The position numbers and the translations under genes are program-made. Source: an uncultured Oscillospiraceae bacterium (lineage in GTDB: Bacteria > Bacillota > Clostridia > Oscillospirales > Oscillospiraceae). Taken from it: a stretch of 23,254 bases of DNA. This document shows positions 6,960-13,125 of the stretch, piece after piece. The notes under the pieces were generated by a model. That model did not search any database, was not told the origin of the DNA, and saw only the letters and a program-made list of their open reading frames with translations. Positions within the stretch are counted from its first letter, which is position 1. Every line of letters starts with the position of its first letter. Location: contig CAKSWA010000035.1 of NCBI GenBank assembly GCA_934511165.1, positions 1 to 23,254 of the forward strand, given 5' to 3'.

Positions 6960-8312
6960 TTAGTTCTTTTTCTTTCCGGCGCGGTAGAGCCAGTAGCCGA
7001 CGGCAACGGTGAGCAGTACGCCGATGAGCTGCATCCAGAAGGCGTAACCGGTCACGTCAAAGTCGATGAGGAAGTAGCACGCAAGCGCCACGCAGAGGAA
7101 GCAGATAACACCGCAGACGACTATGCCGGCTTTCCCGCCCGGAACGGCGTACTGGCGGGGCGTATCGTCGGTGAATCTCAGCTTGATGGCGGCGGGGAAC
7201 ATGAAGAGATAGTTCAGCATGAACACGATCGACGCGAAGGAGAAGAGCGTCCAGAAAACGTCGTTCGCGTTGCCGCTGAGCGCGTAGTTGAGAATGATGA
7301 GGGCGGAGGAAATGACGCCCATGAGGTAGTAGAGATTGTCGGACGTGCCGTACTTCTCGTTGCGGTGGCCCAGAAACTTGGAGCGCTTGTCGAGCTCCGC
7401 GGCCTGGAAGGACTCGTTTGCGCCGAGGCACCAGGTGATCATGTTGGCGACCAGCGTGGAGATGGCAAGAACGATGAGAATGTAGAACACGGGCATCTGC
7501 GCGCTGCCAAAGACGGAGCAGAGCTCCTGCAGGGCGTAGACGAAGCCGTCGACCTCGTCGACATTGGCGGCGTTGATCGCGGCGAGAACGCCGAATGTGC
7601 CGAAGCAGTAAAGGAACGTGATGGCCGCGCCGGCAATGATCGTCATCTTGGGAACGGTCTTCTTGGGATTCTCGATCTTGGAGCCGATGGAACCGATCAG
7701 CTCAAAGCCGAGGAGGTTGTAGACGATCGCGCCGACATAGGTGACCGTGTTGTCCATGGTGGGAACCCAGTTCGAAATGGAGAAGTCATTGGCAAAGCCG
7801 TTCTTCACGCCGTAGGCAATGCCCATGAAGCCGAAAATCACGAGAATGCCCATCTTGACGACGGCCATGATGTTGGACACGAGAACGGAGAGCTCAATGC
7901 CCTTCACGCCGATGTAAACGATGACCCAGCACATCGCAACGGCGATGATCGCCTGCACGATGATGCTCATCTCCGGGAACAGCGCGAGACTCAGCCAGCC
8001 GGAGAACGCGGTGAAAACGGCGGGCATCCAGAACGCCACGTTGACCCAGTACATCCAGCCGACGAGAACGCTGGGGAACTCGCCGAAAGCCCGGCCTACC
8101 CAGCTGACGATACCGCCGTCATCCGGGTAGGTGCTGCCGAGCTCAGCGGAAAGGAGACCGTAGGGGATAAAGAAGATGATCGCGGAGATGATCCATACCG
8201 TGATGGAGGAAACGCCGATGATTGCCGGAGCGACGAACGAGTCGAGCACGAGAATGCTGCAAACGGTGAACAGTACTGTGCCGACAAGGCTTACCTTTTT
8301 ACTGTTTTCCAT
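6960..8312 (-). CDS. aguD: APC-family permease, probable agmatine/putrescine antiporter
   Basis: A 450-residue protein of the amino acid-polyamine-organocation (APC) superfamily with about 12 membrane segments. The N-terminal part contains SFVAPAIIG (about 25-33) and GSTYPDDGGIVSWVGRAFG (59-77), a typical APC TM1-TM2 layout. In known agmatine deiminase operons a transporter of this family imports agmatine in exchange for putrescine, so the step costs no energy. The substrate here is inferred from the operon, not from residues. The ATG at 8312 follows AGGGAG at good spacing; the open frame continues upstream into aguA without family similarity. It lies 70 bases after aguA with a hairpin in between. 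Confidence 0.85.
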   Translation of the reverse strand: MENSKKVSLVGTVLFTVCSILVLDSFVAPAIIGVSSITVWIISAIIFFIPYGLLSAELGSTYPDDGGIVSWVGRAFGEFPSVLVGWMYWVNVAFWMPAVFTAFSGWLSLALFPEMSIIVQAIIAVAMCWVIVYIGVKGIELSVLVSNIMAVVKMGILVIFGFMGIAYGVKNGFANDFSISNWVPTMDNTVTYVGAIVYNLLGFELIGSIGSKIENPKKTVPKMTIIAGAAITFLYCFGTFGVLAAINAANVDEVDGFVYALQELCSVFGSAQMPVFYILIVLAISTLVANMITWCLGANESFQAAELDKRSKFLGHRNEKYGTSDNLYYLMGVISSALIILNYALSGNANDVFWTLFSFASIVFMLNYLFMFPAAIKLRFTDDTPRQYAVPGGKAGIVVCGVICFLCVALACYFLIDFDVTGYAFWMQLIGVLLTVAVGYWLYRAGKKKN

Positions 8313-8346
8313 GGTATTTCTCCCTCTTATTTTATTTTTTCCCGAA

Positions 8347-8373
8347 GGCTGTCCCGCGCGACACGGGACAGCC
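8347..8373 (-). other. Hairpin between aguA and the permease gene
   Basis: A 9-base perfect stem (8347-8355 with 8365-8373) with a 9-base loop starts 9 bases after the aguA stop codon. On the minus strand it is followed by an A-rich, not T-rich, stretch, so it is unlikely to stop transcription fully. It may stabilise or be a processing site for aguA mRNA, setting enzyme and transporter levels apart. Confidence 0.5.
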
Positions 8374-8382
8374 GGACGGTTT

Positions 8383-9477
8383 TCAGCCCTTGGGCTGCTG
8401 CTGGGTGATGCAGTGGATGTTGCCGCCGCCGTAAGCGACTTCCTCGGTGCGGACGCCGACGACCTTGCGCTCCGGGAACATGGCCTGCACCTGCTCAATG
8501 GCGAGAGCATCGTTCTCGTCGCCGTACTGCGGAAGGATGATGCCGCCGTTGACGATCAGGAAGTTCATGTAGGAAGCAATGGAGACCTCGCCCTCTTCAC
8601 GCGGGATCGTGCCCTCAATGCACTCGATGGTGTCCGCGCCCTTGAGATAGCAGGGCTCCTTGGTCAGGCACAGCTTGTGGACCTTGAGCTTGCGGCCCTT
8701 GGCGTCGGTCGCCTCGCAGAGCGTCTTGTAAGCGTCCTGTGCCTGCTGGTAGAACGGATGATTATTATCCTCGGTCCAGATGCATGCGACCTCACCCGGA
8801 CGGATGAAGCAGGCAACATCGTCGATGTGGCCATTGGTCTCGTAAGGATCGATACCGTCCTTGACCCAGATGATCTTTTCGAGATTGAGGTACTCCTTGA
8901 GCTTCGCCTCGATCTCTTCCTTGCTCATGTCGGGGTTGCGGCCTTCGGAGAGGAGGCACATCTCGGTCGTGATCAGCGTGCCTTCGCCGTCAACATGGAT
9001 GGAACCGCCTTCGAGCACGAAGTCAGGGGTACGGTAGGAGTCGACGCCCTCGATCTCGCAGACCTTCTGCGCAACGAGATTGTCCTGATCCCACGGAAAA
9101 TACAGGCCGTCGACCAGACCGCCCCAGGAATTGAATTCCCAGTCAATGGCGCGGACATCGCCCTTGTCATTGATAACGAACGTCGGGCCGCAGTCACGGA
9201 TCCAGGAATCGTTGCTCGTCATTTCTACAACGCGGACCTCGTCGGGAAGCATGTAACGCGCATGCTGATACTGCGCGGGGCTGACGCACATCGTCACCGG
9301 CTCAAACTGAGCAATGGCCTTCGCAACCTCGGTAAAGACCTTCTGCGCGGGCTTTGCGCCGTTGCGCCAGTTGTCGGGGCGTTCCGGCCAAAGCATCCAG
9401 ATCTGTTTCTGTTCCTCAAACTCACCAGGCATTCTGAAGCCGTCAGCCTTCGGGGTGCTTTCAATTCTCTTCGCCAT
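8383..9477 (-). CDS. aguA: Agmatine deiminase
   Basis: Agmatine deiminase hydrolyses agmatine to N-carbamoylputrescine and ammonia, the first step of the pathway, in the cytoplasm. The 364-residue protein has the peptidyl-arginine-deiminase fold and normal length. Recognisable parts are SNDSWIRDCGPTFVIN (88-103), LEGGSIHVDGEGT (155-167), NGHIDD (215-220, with catalytic His217) and the C-terminal AYGGGNIHCITQQ (349-361), where Cys356 is the catalytic nucleophile that forms the covalent intermediate. AAAGGA precedes the ATG. It is the first gene of the five-gene operon; a weak candidate promoter lies at 9553-9581 and the preceding regulator gene ends in its own terminator. The start at 9477 agrees with the usual N-terminus of the family. 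Confidence 0.96.
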   Translation of the reverse strand: MAKRIESTPKADGFRMPGEFEEQKQIWMLWPERPDNWRNGAKPAQKVFTEVAKAIAQFEPVTMCVSPAQYQHARYMLPDEVRVVEMTSNDSWIRDCGPTFVINDKGDVRAIDWEFNSWGGLVDGLYFPWDQDNLVAQKVCEIEGVDSYRTPDFVLEGGSIHVDGEGTLITTEMCLLSEGRNPDMSKEEIEAKLKEYLNLEKIIWVKDGIDPYETNGHIDDVACFIRPGEVACIWTEDNNHPFYQQAQDAYKTLCEATDAKGRKLKVHKLCLTKEPCYLKGADTIECIEGTIPREEGEVSIASYMNFLIVNGGIILPQYGDENDALAIEQVQAMFPERKVVGVRTEEVAYGGGNIHCITQQQPKG

Positions 9478-9552
9478 TTTTTCGTTCCTTTCTGAAATAA
9501 TTCATAAATTCGCGGTGGTTATATTGCCGTTTCTTGTACAAGCTATACCCGA

Positions 9553-9581
9553 ATCGTACCATAGATTTTTCCTGCTGTCTC
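9553..9581 (-). promoter_or_regulatory. Candidate aguA operon promoter
   Basis: GAGACA (9576-9581), 17 bases and TACGAT (9553-9558) on the minus strand match four of six positions in each box. The weakness would suit a promoter needing an activator. Just upstream, at 9592-9600, lies AACGAATGT, a 9-base copy of part of the repeat at the rpiR promoter. A palindrome CTTGTACAAG also lies in the leader (9535-9544). This assignment is tentative. Confidence 0.3.
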
Positions 9582-9618
9582 TATTTTGGGGAACGAATGT
9601 AACGCTGGAAAAAGAAAA

Positions 9619-9649
9619 GTGCTGTGTTACAAATTGCGTAACACAGCAC
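9619..9649 (-). terminator. Rho-independent terminator of the RpiR-family gene
   Basis: A 12-base perfect stem (9619-9630 with 9638-9649) and 7-base loop is followed on the minus strand by TTTTCTTTTTCC. It begins 5 bases after the regulator's stop codon and separates it from aguA. The stem contains GTTAC and GTAAC, the same half-sites found at the regulator's promoter. Confidence 0.85.
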
Positions 9650-9654
9650 GAAAA

Positions 9655-10434
9655 TCAATCAATAATTGTACTGGAATCGGAGGAAAGACGCTTGTATAAA
9701 AGCGTTTCCATGATGGCGATCATGCCGCAGCGCGACGTAACATCCACACCCTGACAGTCGATTTCGTCGGCAAAAACATAGAAATTCAGATCGCTCATAT
9801 TCTGGATCGCATTGTTGTCGGCCCGCGTGAGCGAAACGATGGTTGGCGTGGCAATGGCGAAAATGCGCTCGATCTGCTGTATGACGCTGCGGTTGTTTCC
9901 GGTATAGGAAAGAACAAGCAAAACGTCATCCCGCTTGATCCGGCGGAGGACGGAAGCAAACTCATACTCCTCGTCCGGCATCTCCGTGTTGAACCCGATC
10001 ATGGTCAGCAGCCGGTAAAGATATCGCCCAACCTCATGGCTCAGTCCTTCGGCAAGAATGAATATGTTGGGGTTTCGGTTCATGATCGCGTTGAATTTAT
10101 TGATCTTTTCGTCCGTAATGACCTTTACCGCCTCAATCACGTTTTTGAGATAGCTGTCGCGGTAATTGTCCGCGGAGACGATGCTGGGCATGTGGATCTT
10201 CCGCGATTCCTCCTCAGTATCGCGGAGCGCCTGAGAAAACTCGGCGTAGCCCTGATAGCCGAGTTTTTTCACCAGACGGAAGATCGATGTCGTGGAGACA
10301 AAACACTTTTCCGAAAGGTCGCGTATGCTCATATCCTTTACGATATGCAAATTTTTGATGATGTAGTTAAACAGGTTCTGCTCTGTCGGTGACAGCCGGG
10401 ATACGCAGCTGCTTGTCTGCTCATAAAAGTTCAT
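9655..10434 (-). CDS. MurR/RpiR-family transcriptional regulator (HTH-SIS)
   Basis: A 259-residue regulator with an N-terminal RpiR-type helix-turn-helix (about 1-77, with SIRDLSEKCFVSTTSIFRLV at 36-55 as the DNA-binding part) and a C-terminal sugar-isomerase (SIS) domain (about 105-240, with LSYTGNNRSV at 175-184 resembling the phosphosugar loop). Family members usually sense phosphorylated sugars. AGGAGG precedes the ATG. The gene has its own promoter and terminator, and inverted repeats flank its -10 box, which suggests autoregulation. Its position directly upstream of aguA makes the agmatine operon the likely target, although the ligand would then be unexpected; the nearby amino-sugar operon is an alternative target. 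Family assignment is firm, target inferred. Confidence 0.9.
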   Translation of the reverse strand: MNFYEQTSSCVSRLSPTEQNLFNYIIKNLHIVKDMSIRDLSEKCFVSTTSIFRLVKKLGYQGYAEFSQALRDTEEESRKIHMPSIVSADNYRDSYLKNVIEAVKVITDEKINKFNAIMNRNPNIFILAEGLSHEVGRYLYRLLTMIGFNTEMPDEEYEFASVLRRIKRDDVLLVLSYTGNNRSVIQQIERIFAIATPTIVSLTRADNNAIQNMSDLNFYVFADEIDCQGVDVTSRCGMIAIMETLLYKRLSSDSSTIID

Positions 10435-10452
10435 ACAAATCCTCCTGTTTCA

Positions 10453-10490
10453 CATTCTGTTACGCATTTTACCGTAATATGTAACGAATG
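10453..10490 (-). promoter_or_regulatory. Candidate operator: inverted repeat around the rpiR-family -10 box
   Basis: CATTCTGTTAC (10453-10463) and GTAACGAATG (10481-10490) form an inverted repeat with one extra T in the first arm. The arms flank the -10 box at 10466-10471, and one runs into the -35 box. Binding here should block transcription of the regulator, so autoregulation is plausible. Confidence 0.5.
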
Positions 10491-10494
10491 TCAA
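10466..10494 (-). promoter_or_regulatory. Promoter of the RpiR-family regulator
   Basis: A consensus TTGACA (10489-10494), 17-base spacer and TAAAAT (10466-10471) read on the minus strand. The start of transcription would be near 10459, leaving a short leader of about 25 bases with AGGAGG. Confidence 0.8.
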
Positions 10495-10569
10495 CAAACC
10501 GGCGTTTTACACGTTGTTTTGACTCGATTTTTGCGGCACTTATGCAAAATATAGGGGGCATACGCTTTT

Positions 10570-10606
10570 ATGTAACACCGTGCATCATGTTTCACTGGTG
10601 TTACAT
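10570..10606. promoter_or_regulatory. Perfect inverted repeat between two divergent promoters (candidate operator)
   Basis: ATGTAACACC (10570-10579) and GGTGTTACAT (10597-10606) are perfect 10-base inverted arms separated by 17 bases. The site lies between the divergent promoters of the RpiR-family gene and the methyltransferase gene, 12 bases upstream of the latter's -35 box, and should not be transcribed. It is therefore probably a protein-binding site. The GTAAC core is shared with the repeats at the regulator promoter. Confidence 0.5.
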
Positions 10607-10618
10607 CCGGGGAGGATC

Positions 10619-10647
10619 TTGACAAATTTGTTGGATATGACTATATT
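10619..10647 (+). promoter_or_regulatory. Promoter of the methyltransferase-like gene
   Basis: A perfect TTGACA (10619-10624), exactly 17 bases and TATATT (10642-10647) make this the strongest-looking promoter in the window. The start of transcription would be near 10654, inside a palindrome. Confidence 0.85.
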
Positions 10648-10650
10648 ATG

Positions 10651-10664
10651 CAAACGAACGTTTG
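10651..10664. promoter_or_regulatory. Palindromic candidate operator at the transcription start
   Basis: CAAACGAACGTTTG has perfect 6-base arms and a 2-base centre. It sits right after the -10 box, where a bound repressor would block initiation. It differs from the GTAAC-type repeats upstream, so a second regulator is possible. Confidence 0.45.
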
Positions 10665-10701
10665 GTAGTATAAGTTTACATAATATAAAAAGGAGAGAAC
10701 A

Positions 10702-11301
10702 ATGATCAATTTATGGGAAGAACACATGCCGTATGGCGTACTGTGCCTTGTCGTTCTGGCGCTTTTCTACGGTATCTATTTCACAAAGGTGCTGCTCCAA
10801 AAGCGCCGCGGCATCCAGAGCCGACAGATCGGGCGGCGGAAAGAGAAGAACATCCACACGGTGGAACTATGGATGAGCGCGGCGACGTTCGGTGTTGTTC
10901 TCGCGCAGCTTTTATCCGTTGCGTTCGGGTGGAGCATGCTGCCTGCCGGGGCACGCTTTACCGGCTTCTGTACGGGACTGCTCGGCGATCTCATCTTTCT
11001 GTTCTCCGTTGTCTGTATGAAGGACAGCTGGCGGGCGGGGATCCTGGATACGGACAAAACGGAGCTTGTTACGACCGGCATATACCGCTTCAGCCGCAAC
11101 CCGGCGTTTCTCGGCTTTGATTTTATGTACATCGGCGTTCTGCTTTTGTACTTCAACCCGCTGACGGCGGCGTTTACGCTTTTCTCGGTCGTCATGCTGC
11201 ACTTGCAGATATTGCAGGAGGAGCGGTATCTCACCGCTGCCTTCGGCGAAGACTATACGGACTACAAAAGGCACGTGTTCCGGTATCTCGGCAGAAAATA
11301 G
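10702..11301 (+). CDS. Isoprenylcysteine carboxyl methyltransferase-like membrane protein
   Basis: A 199-residue integral membrane protein of the ICMT/PEMT methyltransferase family. The C-terminal SAM-binding region has TTGIYRFSRNPAFLGF (124-139) and the closing EERYL (173-177) with FGEDYTDYKRHVFRYL (181-196), the family signature. Hydrophobic segments lie near 11-31, 57-77, 85-106 and 138-166. Bacterial relatives have mostly unknown substrates, as bacteria do not make prenylated CaaX proteins; lipids or small molecules are possible acceptors. AGGAGA precedes the ATG. It is transcribed alone from a near-consensus promoter with a palindrome at the start site and ends in a GC-rich hairpin. It is divergent from the RpiR-family gene, which may or may not control it. 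Confidence 0.82.
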   Translation: MINLWEEHMPYGVLCLVVLALFYGIYFTKVLLQKRRGIQSRQIGRRKEKNIHTVELWMSAATFGVVLAQLLSVAFGWSMLPAGARFTGFCTGLLGDLIFLFSVVCMKDSWRAGILDTDKTELVTTGIYRFSRNPAFLGFDFMYIGVLLLYFNPLTAAFTLFSVVMLHLQILQEERYLTAAFGEDYTDYKRHVFRYLGRK

Positions 11302-11315
11302 GAAACAGGCAAGCA

Positions 11316-11342
11316 AAAGCGCGGGCTGTACGCCCGCGCTTT
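11316..11342 (+). terminator. Terminator of the methyltransferase-like gene
   Basis: An 11-base perfect GC-rich stem (11316-11326 with 11332-11342) with a 5-base loop starts 14 bases past the stop codon. The T run is short (TTTCTG), but the stem is strong and the downstream gene is on the other strand. Confidence 0.7.
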
Positions 11343-11356
11343 CTGCAAATAAAAAT

Positions 11357-11393
11357 CGAGTGTCCTCAAGGAAAAATCCCTTAAGAACACTCG
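11357..11393 (-). terminator. Terminator of tRNA-Pro
   Basis: A stem of about 15 bases with two mismatches (outer arms CGAGTGT and ACACTCG) is followed on the minus strand by ATTTTTATTTG. It lies 3 bases after the encoded CCA end of the tRNA, so it ends that transcript. Confidence 0.75.
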
Positions 11394-11396
11394 AAG

Positions 11397-11473
11397 TGGT
11401 CCGAGTGACTGGACTTGAACCAGCGGCCTCCTGAACCCCATTCAGGCGCGATACCAAACTTCGCCACACCCGG
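11397..11473 (-). tRNA. tRNA-Pro (anticodon GGG)
   Basis: The 77-base sequence folds into a full cloverleaf. It has an acceptor stem CCGGGTG/CACTCGG with one G-U pair, D stem GCGA/TCGC, anticodon stem CCTGA/TCAGG with loop ATGGGGT, a 5-base variable loop, and T stem GCTGG/CCAGT with loop TTCAAGT. The anticodon GGG reads CCC and CCU codons. The CCA end is encoded. It has its own promoter-like boxes upstream and a terminator right after it, and points toward the methyltransferase gene. Confidence 0.95.
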
Positions 11474-11491
11474 ATTTCTAACAGCCTTGTT

Positions 11492-11520
11492 ATACTACCA
11501 CAAGGTGTGAGCAATTGCAA
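11492..11520 (-). promoter_or_regulatory. Candidate tRNA-Pro promoter
   Basis: TTGCAA (11515-11520), 17 bases and TAGTAT (11492-11497) read on the minus strand, with the tRNA 5' end 18 bases past the -10 box. I see no clear terminator between the carboxypeptidase stop (11529) and this site, so read-through from sigK-vanY is also possible. Confidence 0.45.
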
Positions 11521-11528
11521 GTCTTTTT

Positions 11529-12407
11529 TTAAGATTCCTGCGGATTTTCTGCCGTACCGATGTCGCGGTAGAGCGAAACGAAGGTTTCAAAGCAGATATT
11601 GTTCTCCGTGATATACTTCGCAGCCTCCACGCCGACATAGCGGAAGTGGAACGGCTCATACATAACGCCGGTAATCGGCTCCATGCCGTCGGGGAAGCGC
11701 AGGATGAAACCGAACTCCTGGCAATGCGCATTCATGTACTGGAACATGGCGGTGTTTTCAATGGAACGGTTTTTCGTCGGATAATAGATGTCGGTAATGT
11801 CGCAGCAGAGGCCGGTCTGGTGCTCGCTGCGACCGGCGGGCATGGTGATGTAGTAGCCCTGGCTGTCCTTGCCATCTGATACGCCGTTGTTCCGGCAGAC
11901 GCGGAGGAAGTTCGCGGCTTGATCGGCATAGCTCCGGTAGCCGGAGGAGAGATAGACGGAGAGACCCTGCGCGCGGGTATCCGCCGCCATCGCGGCGAGC
12001 GCATCGGCAATGCGGCTGTCCACCAGCTGCCCTTCGAGCGTCACAAGTTCCGGCGGGGCATACTCTGCGATGGAGTTATCCGCGTTCGCGAGGATGTACT
12101 CCCAACTGTTGATGTCAATGTCCGGCGGTTCGGGCAGACCGAGCGCCGCGGCGCGGCCGGCAGGGGAGTCCGGGTCCGGCGTCGGCTCGGGCGTTGCGGT
12201 CGGCTCCGGTGTTGCCGTGGGTTCCGGCGTGGGAGACGGCTCCGGGGTAACGTCCGGCGTCGCGGTAGGTACCGGCGTCGCCATGGACTCCCGGAGCGCG
12301 GCGGCGTCGGAGGCCTTGGCCGCGCCGGCGCGCAGAACCATCAGCACCGCGCACAGAAGCAATAAAAGGACCATGACAATGATCCCGATCATCTTTCGCG
12401 TGTTCAT
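11529..12407 (-). CDS. VanY-type D-alanyl-D-alanine carboxypeptidase (peptidase M15)
   Basis: A 292-residue membrane-anchored metallopeptidase that would trim the terminal D-Ala from peptidoglycan stem peptides. It has an N-terminal membrane segment (about 6-26), a Thr/Pro/Glu-rich linker (42-82, repeats of the TPEPTA type) and an M15B catalytic domain. Zinc ligands are visible as H196 and D203 in SEHQTGLCCDI and H254 in EPFHFRYVG, with E251 as catalytic base; SGYRSY (155-160) is also typical. The ATG at 12407 lies 1 base after the sigK stop codon, with GAGGAA inside the end of sigK, so the two are coupled. That link suggests a sporulation role, for example in spore peptidoglycan. No vanH, vanA or vanX genes are near, so vancomycin resistance is not indicated. 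Confidence 0.88.
   Translation of the reverse strand: MNTRKMIGIIVMVLLLLLCAVLMVLRAGAAKASDAAALRESMATPVPTATPDVTPEPSPTPEPTATPEPTATPEPTPDPDSPAGRAAALGLPEPPDIDINSWEYILANADNSIAEYAPPELVTLEGQLVDSRIADALAAMAADTRAQGLSVYLSSGYRSYADQAANFLRVCRNNGVSDGKDSQGYYITMPAGRSEHQTGLCCDITDIYYPTKNRSIENTAMFQYMNAHCQEFGFILRFPDGMEPITGVMYEPFHFRYVGVEAAKYITENNICFETFVSLYRDIGTAENPQES
12162..12284 (-). repeat. Degenerate repeats encoding the TPEPTA-type linker
   Basis: This stretch of the carboxypeptidase gene codes for residues 42-82, in which TPEPTATPEPTATPEPTPDP (62-81) is the most regular part. The DNA copies of 18 bases are diverged from one another. It is a flexible wall-spanning spacer between the membrane anchor and the enzyme. 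Confidence 0.7.
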
Positions 12408-12408
12408 G

Positions 12409-13098
12409 TTATTCCTCTTCCATGTTTCTTTTGAGTTTTTCGAGCGCCTTTTTCTCCAGCCGTGATACGTAGGAGCGGGAAATGCCGCAGCGCTTGGCCG
12501 TCTCGCGCTGTGTGAGCGTAGCGCTGCCGTTGAGTCCATAGCGGAGGCGGAGAATTTCGGCCTCGCGCTCGTCGAGCACATCGTCGATCATTTCCGAGAG
12601 GCAGCGGCAGAGATCGGTCTGCACGATGCGCTCGGACATGTCCTCCTCGTCGGCCAGAACGTCCATCAGTGAAAGGGAGTTGCCGTCGGAGTCGGTGTCG
12701 ATGGAATCCGAAAGCGAAAGATCGCCCGCGCTTTTCCGGCTGCCGCGGAAATGCATGAGCACTTCGTTTTCAATGCACCGTGAAGCGTAAGTCGCGAGGC
12801 GCACGCCCTTGTCCGGGCGGTACGTGGAAACGCCTTTGATGAGCCCCACCGTCCCGATGGAGATGAGATCGTCCTGATCGCTTTCGCTCGTATAGTATTT
12901 TTTGATGATGTGTGCTACAAGACGCAGGTTGTGTTCGATGAGCGTGTTCCGGGCCTCCAGATCCCCCTGCATCCAGCGCTCCACGCAGCGCCGCTCCTCC
13001 TTGGCGGGCAGCGGCCGCGGAAACGAGCCGGAACCGGCGCCGAGCCGGAGCGAGAGAAACGCGCCGTTGAGCAGCAGTAGAAACGCACTTGCCAGCAT
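12409..13098 (-). CDS. sigK: RNA polymerase sporulation sigma factor SigK
   Basis: A 229-residue sigma-70-family factor. Sigma-K directs late gene expression in the mother cell during spore formation. It has a hydrophobic N-terminal pro-sequence (about 1-24), then SFPRPLPAKEE (25-35), region 2 with ARNTLIEHNLRLVAHIIKKY (49-68), DDLISIGTVGLIKG (76-89) and RLATYASRCIENEVLMHFR (100-118), and region 4 with LTQRETAKRCGISRSYVSRL (195-214). These match sigma-K of Bacillus. The ATG at 13098 follows GGGAGG by 7 bases; another ATG 15 bases upstream lies before that site. The gene is whole, with no skin-type insertion. A sigma-E-like promoter lies upstream, and vanY is coupled downstream. A sigma-E or sigma-K paralogue is the only realistic alternative. 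Confidence 0.85.
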   Translation of the reverse strand: MLASAFLLLLNGAFLSLRLGAGSGSFPRPLPAKEERRCVERWMQGDLEARNTLIEHNLRLVAHIIKKYYTSESDQDDLISIGTVGLIKGVSTYRPDKGVRLATYASRCIENEVLMHFRGSRKSAGDLSLSDSIDTDSDGNSLSLMDVLADEEDMSERIVQTDLCRCLSEMIDDVLDEREAEILRLRYGLNGSATLTQRETAKRCGISRSYVSRLEKKALEKLKRNMEEE

Positions 13099-13125
13099 AC
13101 AAAAACCTCCCATAACGGATGATTC

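Noticed and set aside
6954..8408. Long open frame on the plus strand (484 codons) opposite the permease gene
   Set aside because: Its translation is rich in H, D, E, G and V without any family motif, as expected opposite a GC-rich membrane protein gene. The minus-strand frame is a clear APC permease.
8176..9495. Long plus-strand frame opposite aguA
   Set aside because: The minus strand encodes an unmistakable agmatine deiminase with its catalytic cysteine. The plus frame has no ribosome site or recognisable domain.
12162..12284. CRISPR-like or phase-variable tandem repeat
   Set aside because: The copies are diverged, in frame, and simply encode a TPEPTA-type linker. There are no spacers.
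12409..13098. Skin-type interruption or frameshift of sigK
   Set aside because: The reading frame is whole from the pro-sequence to region 4 with no inserted DNA.
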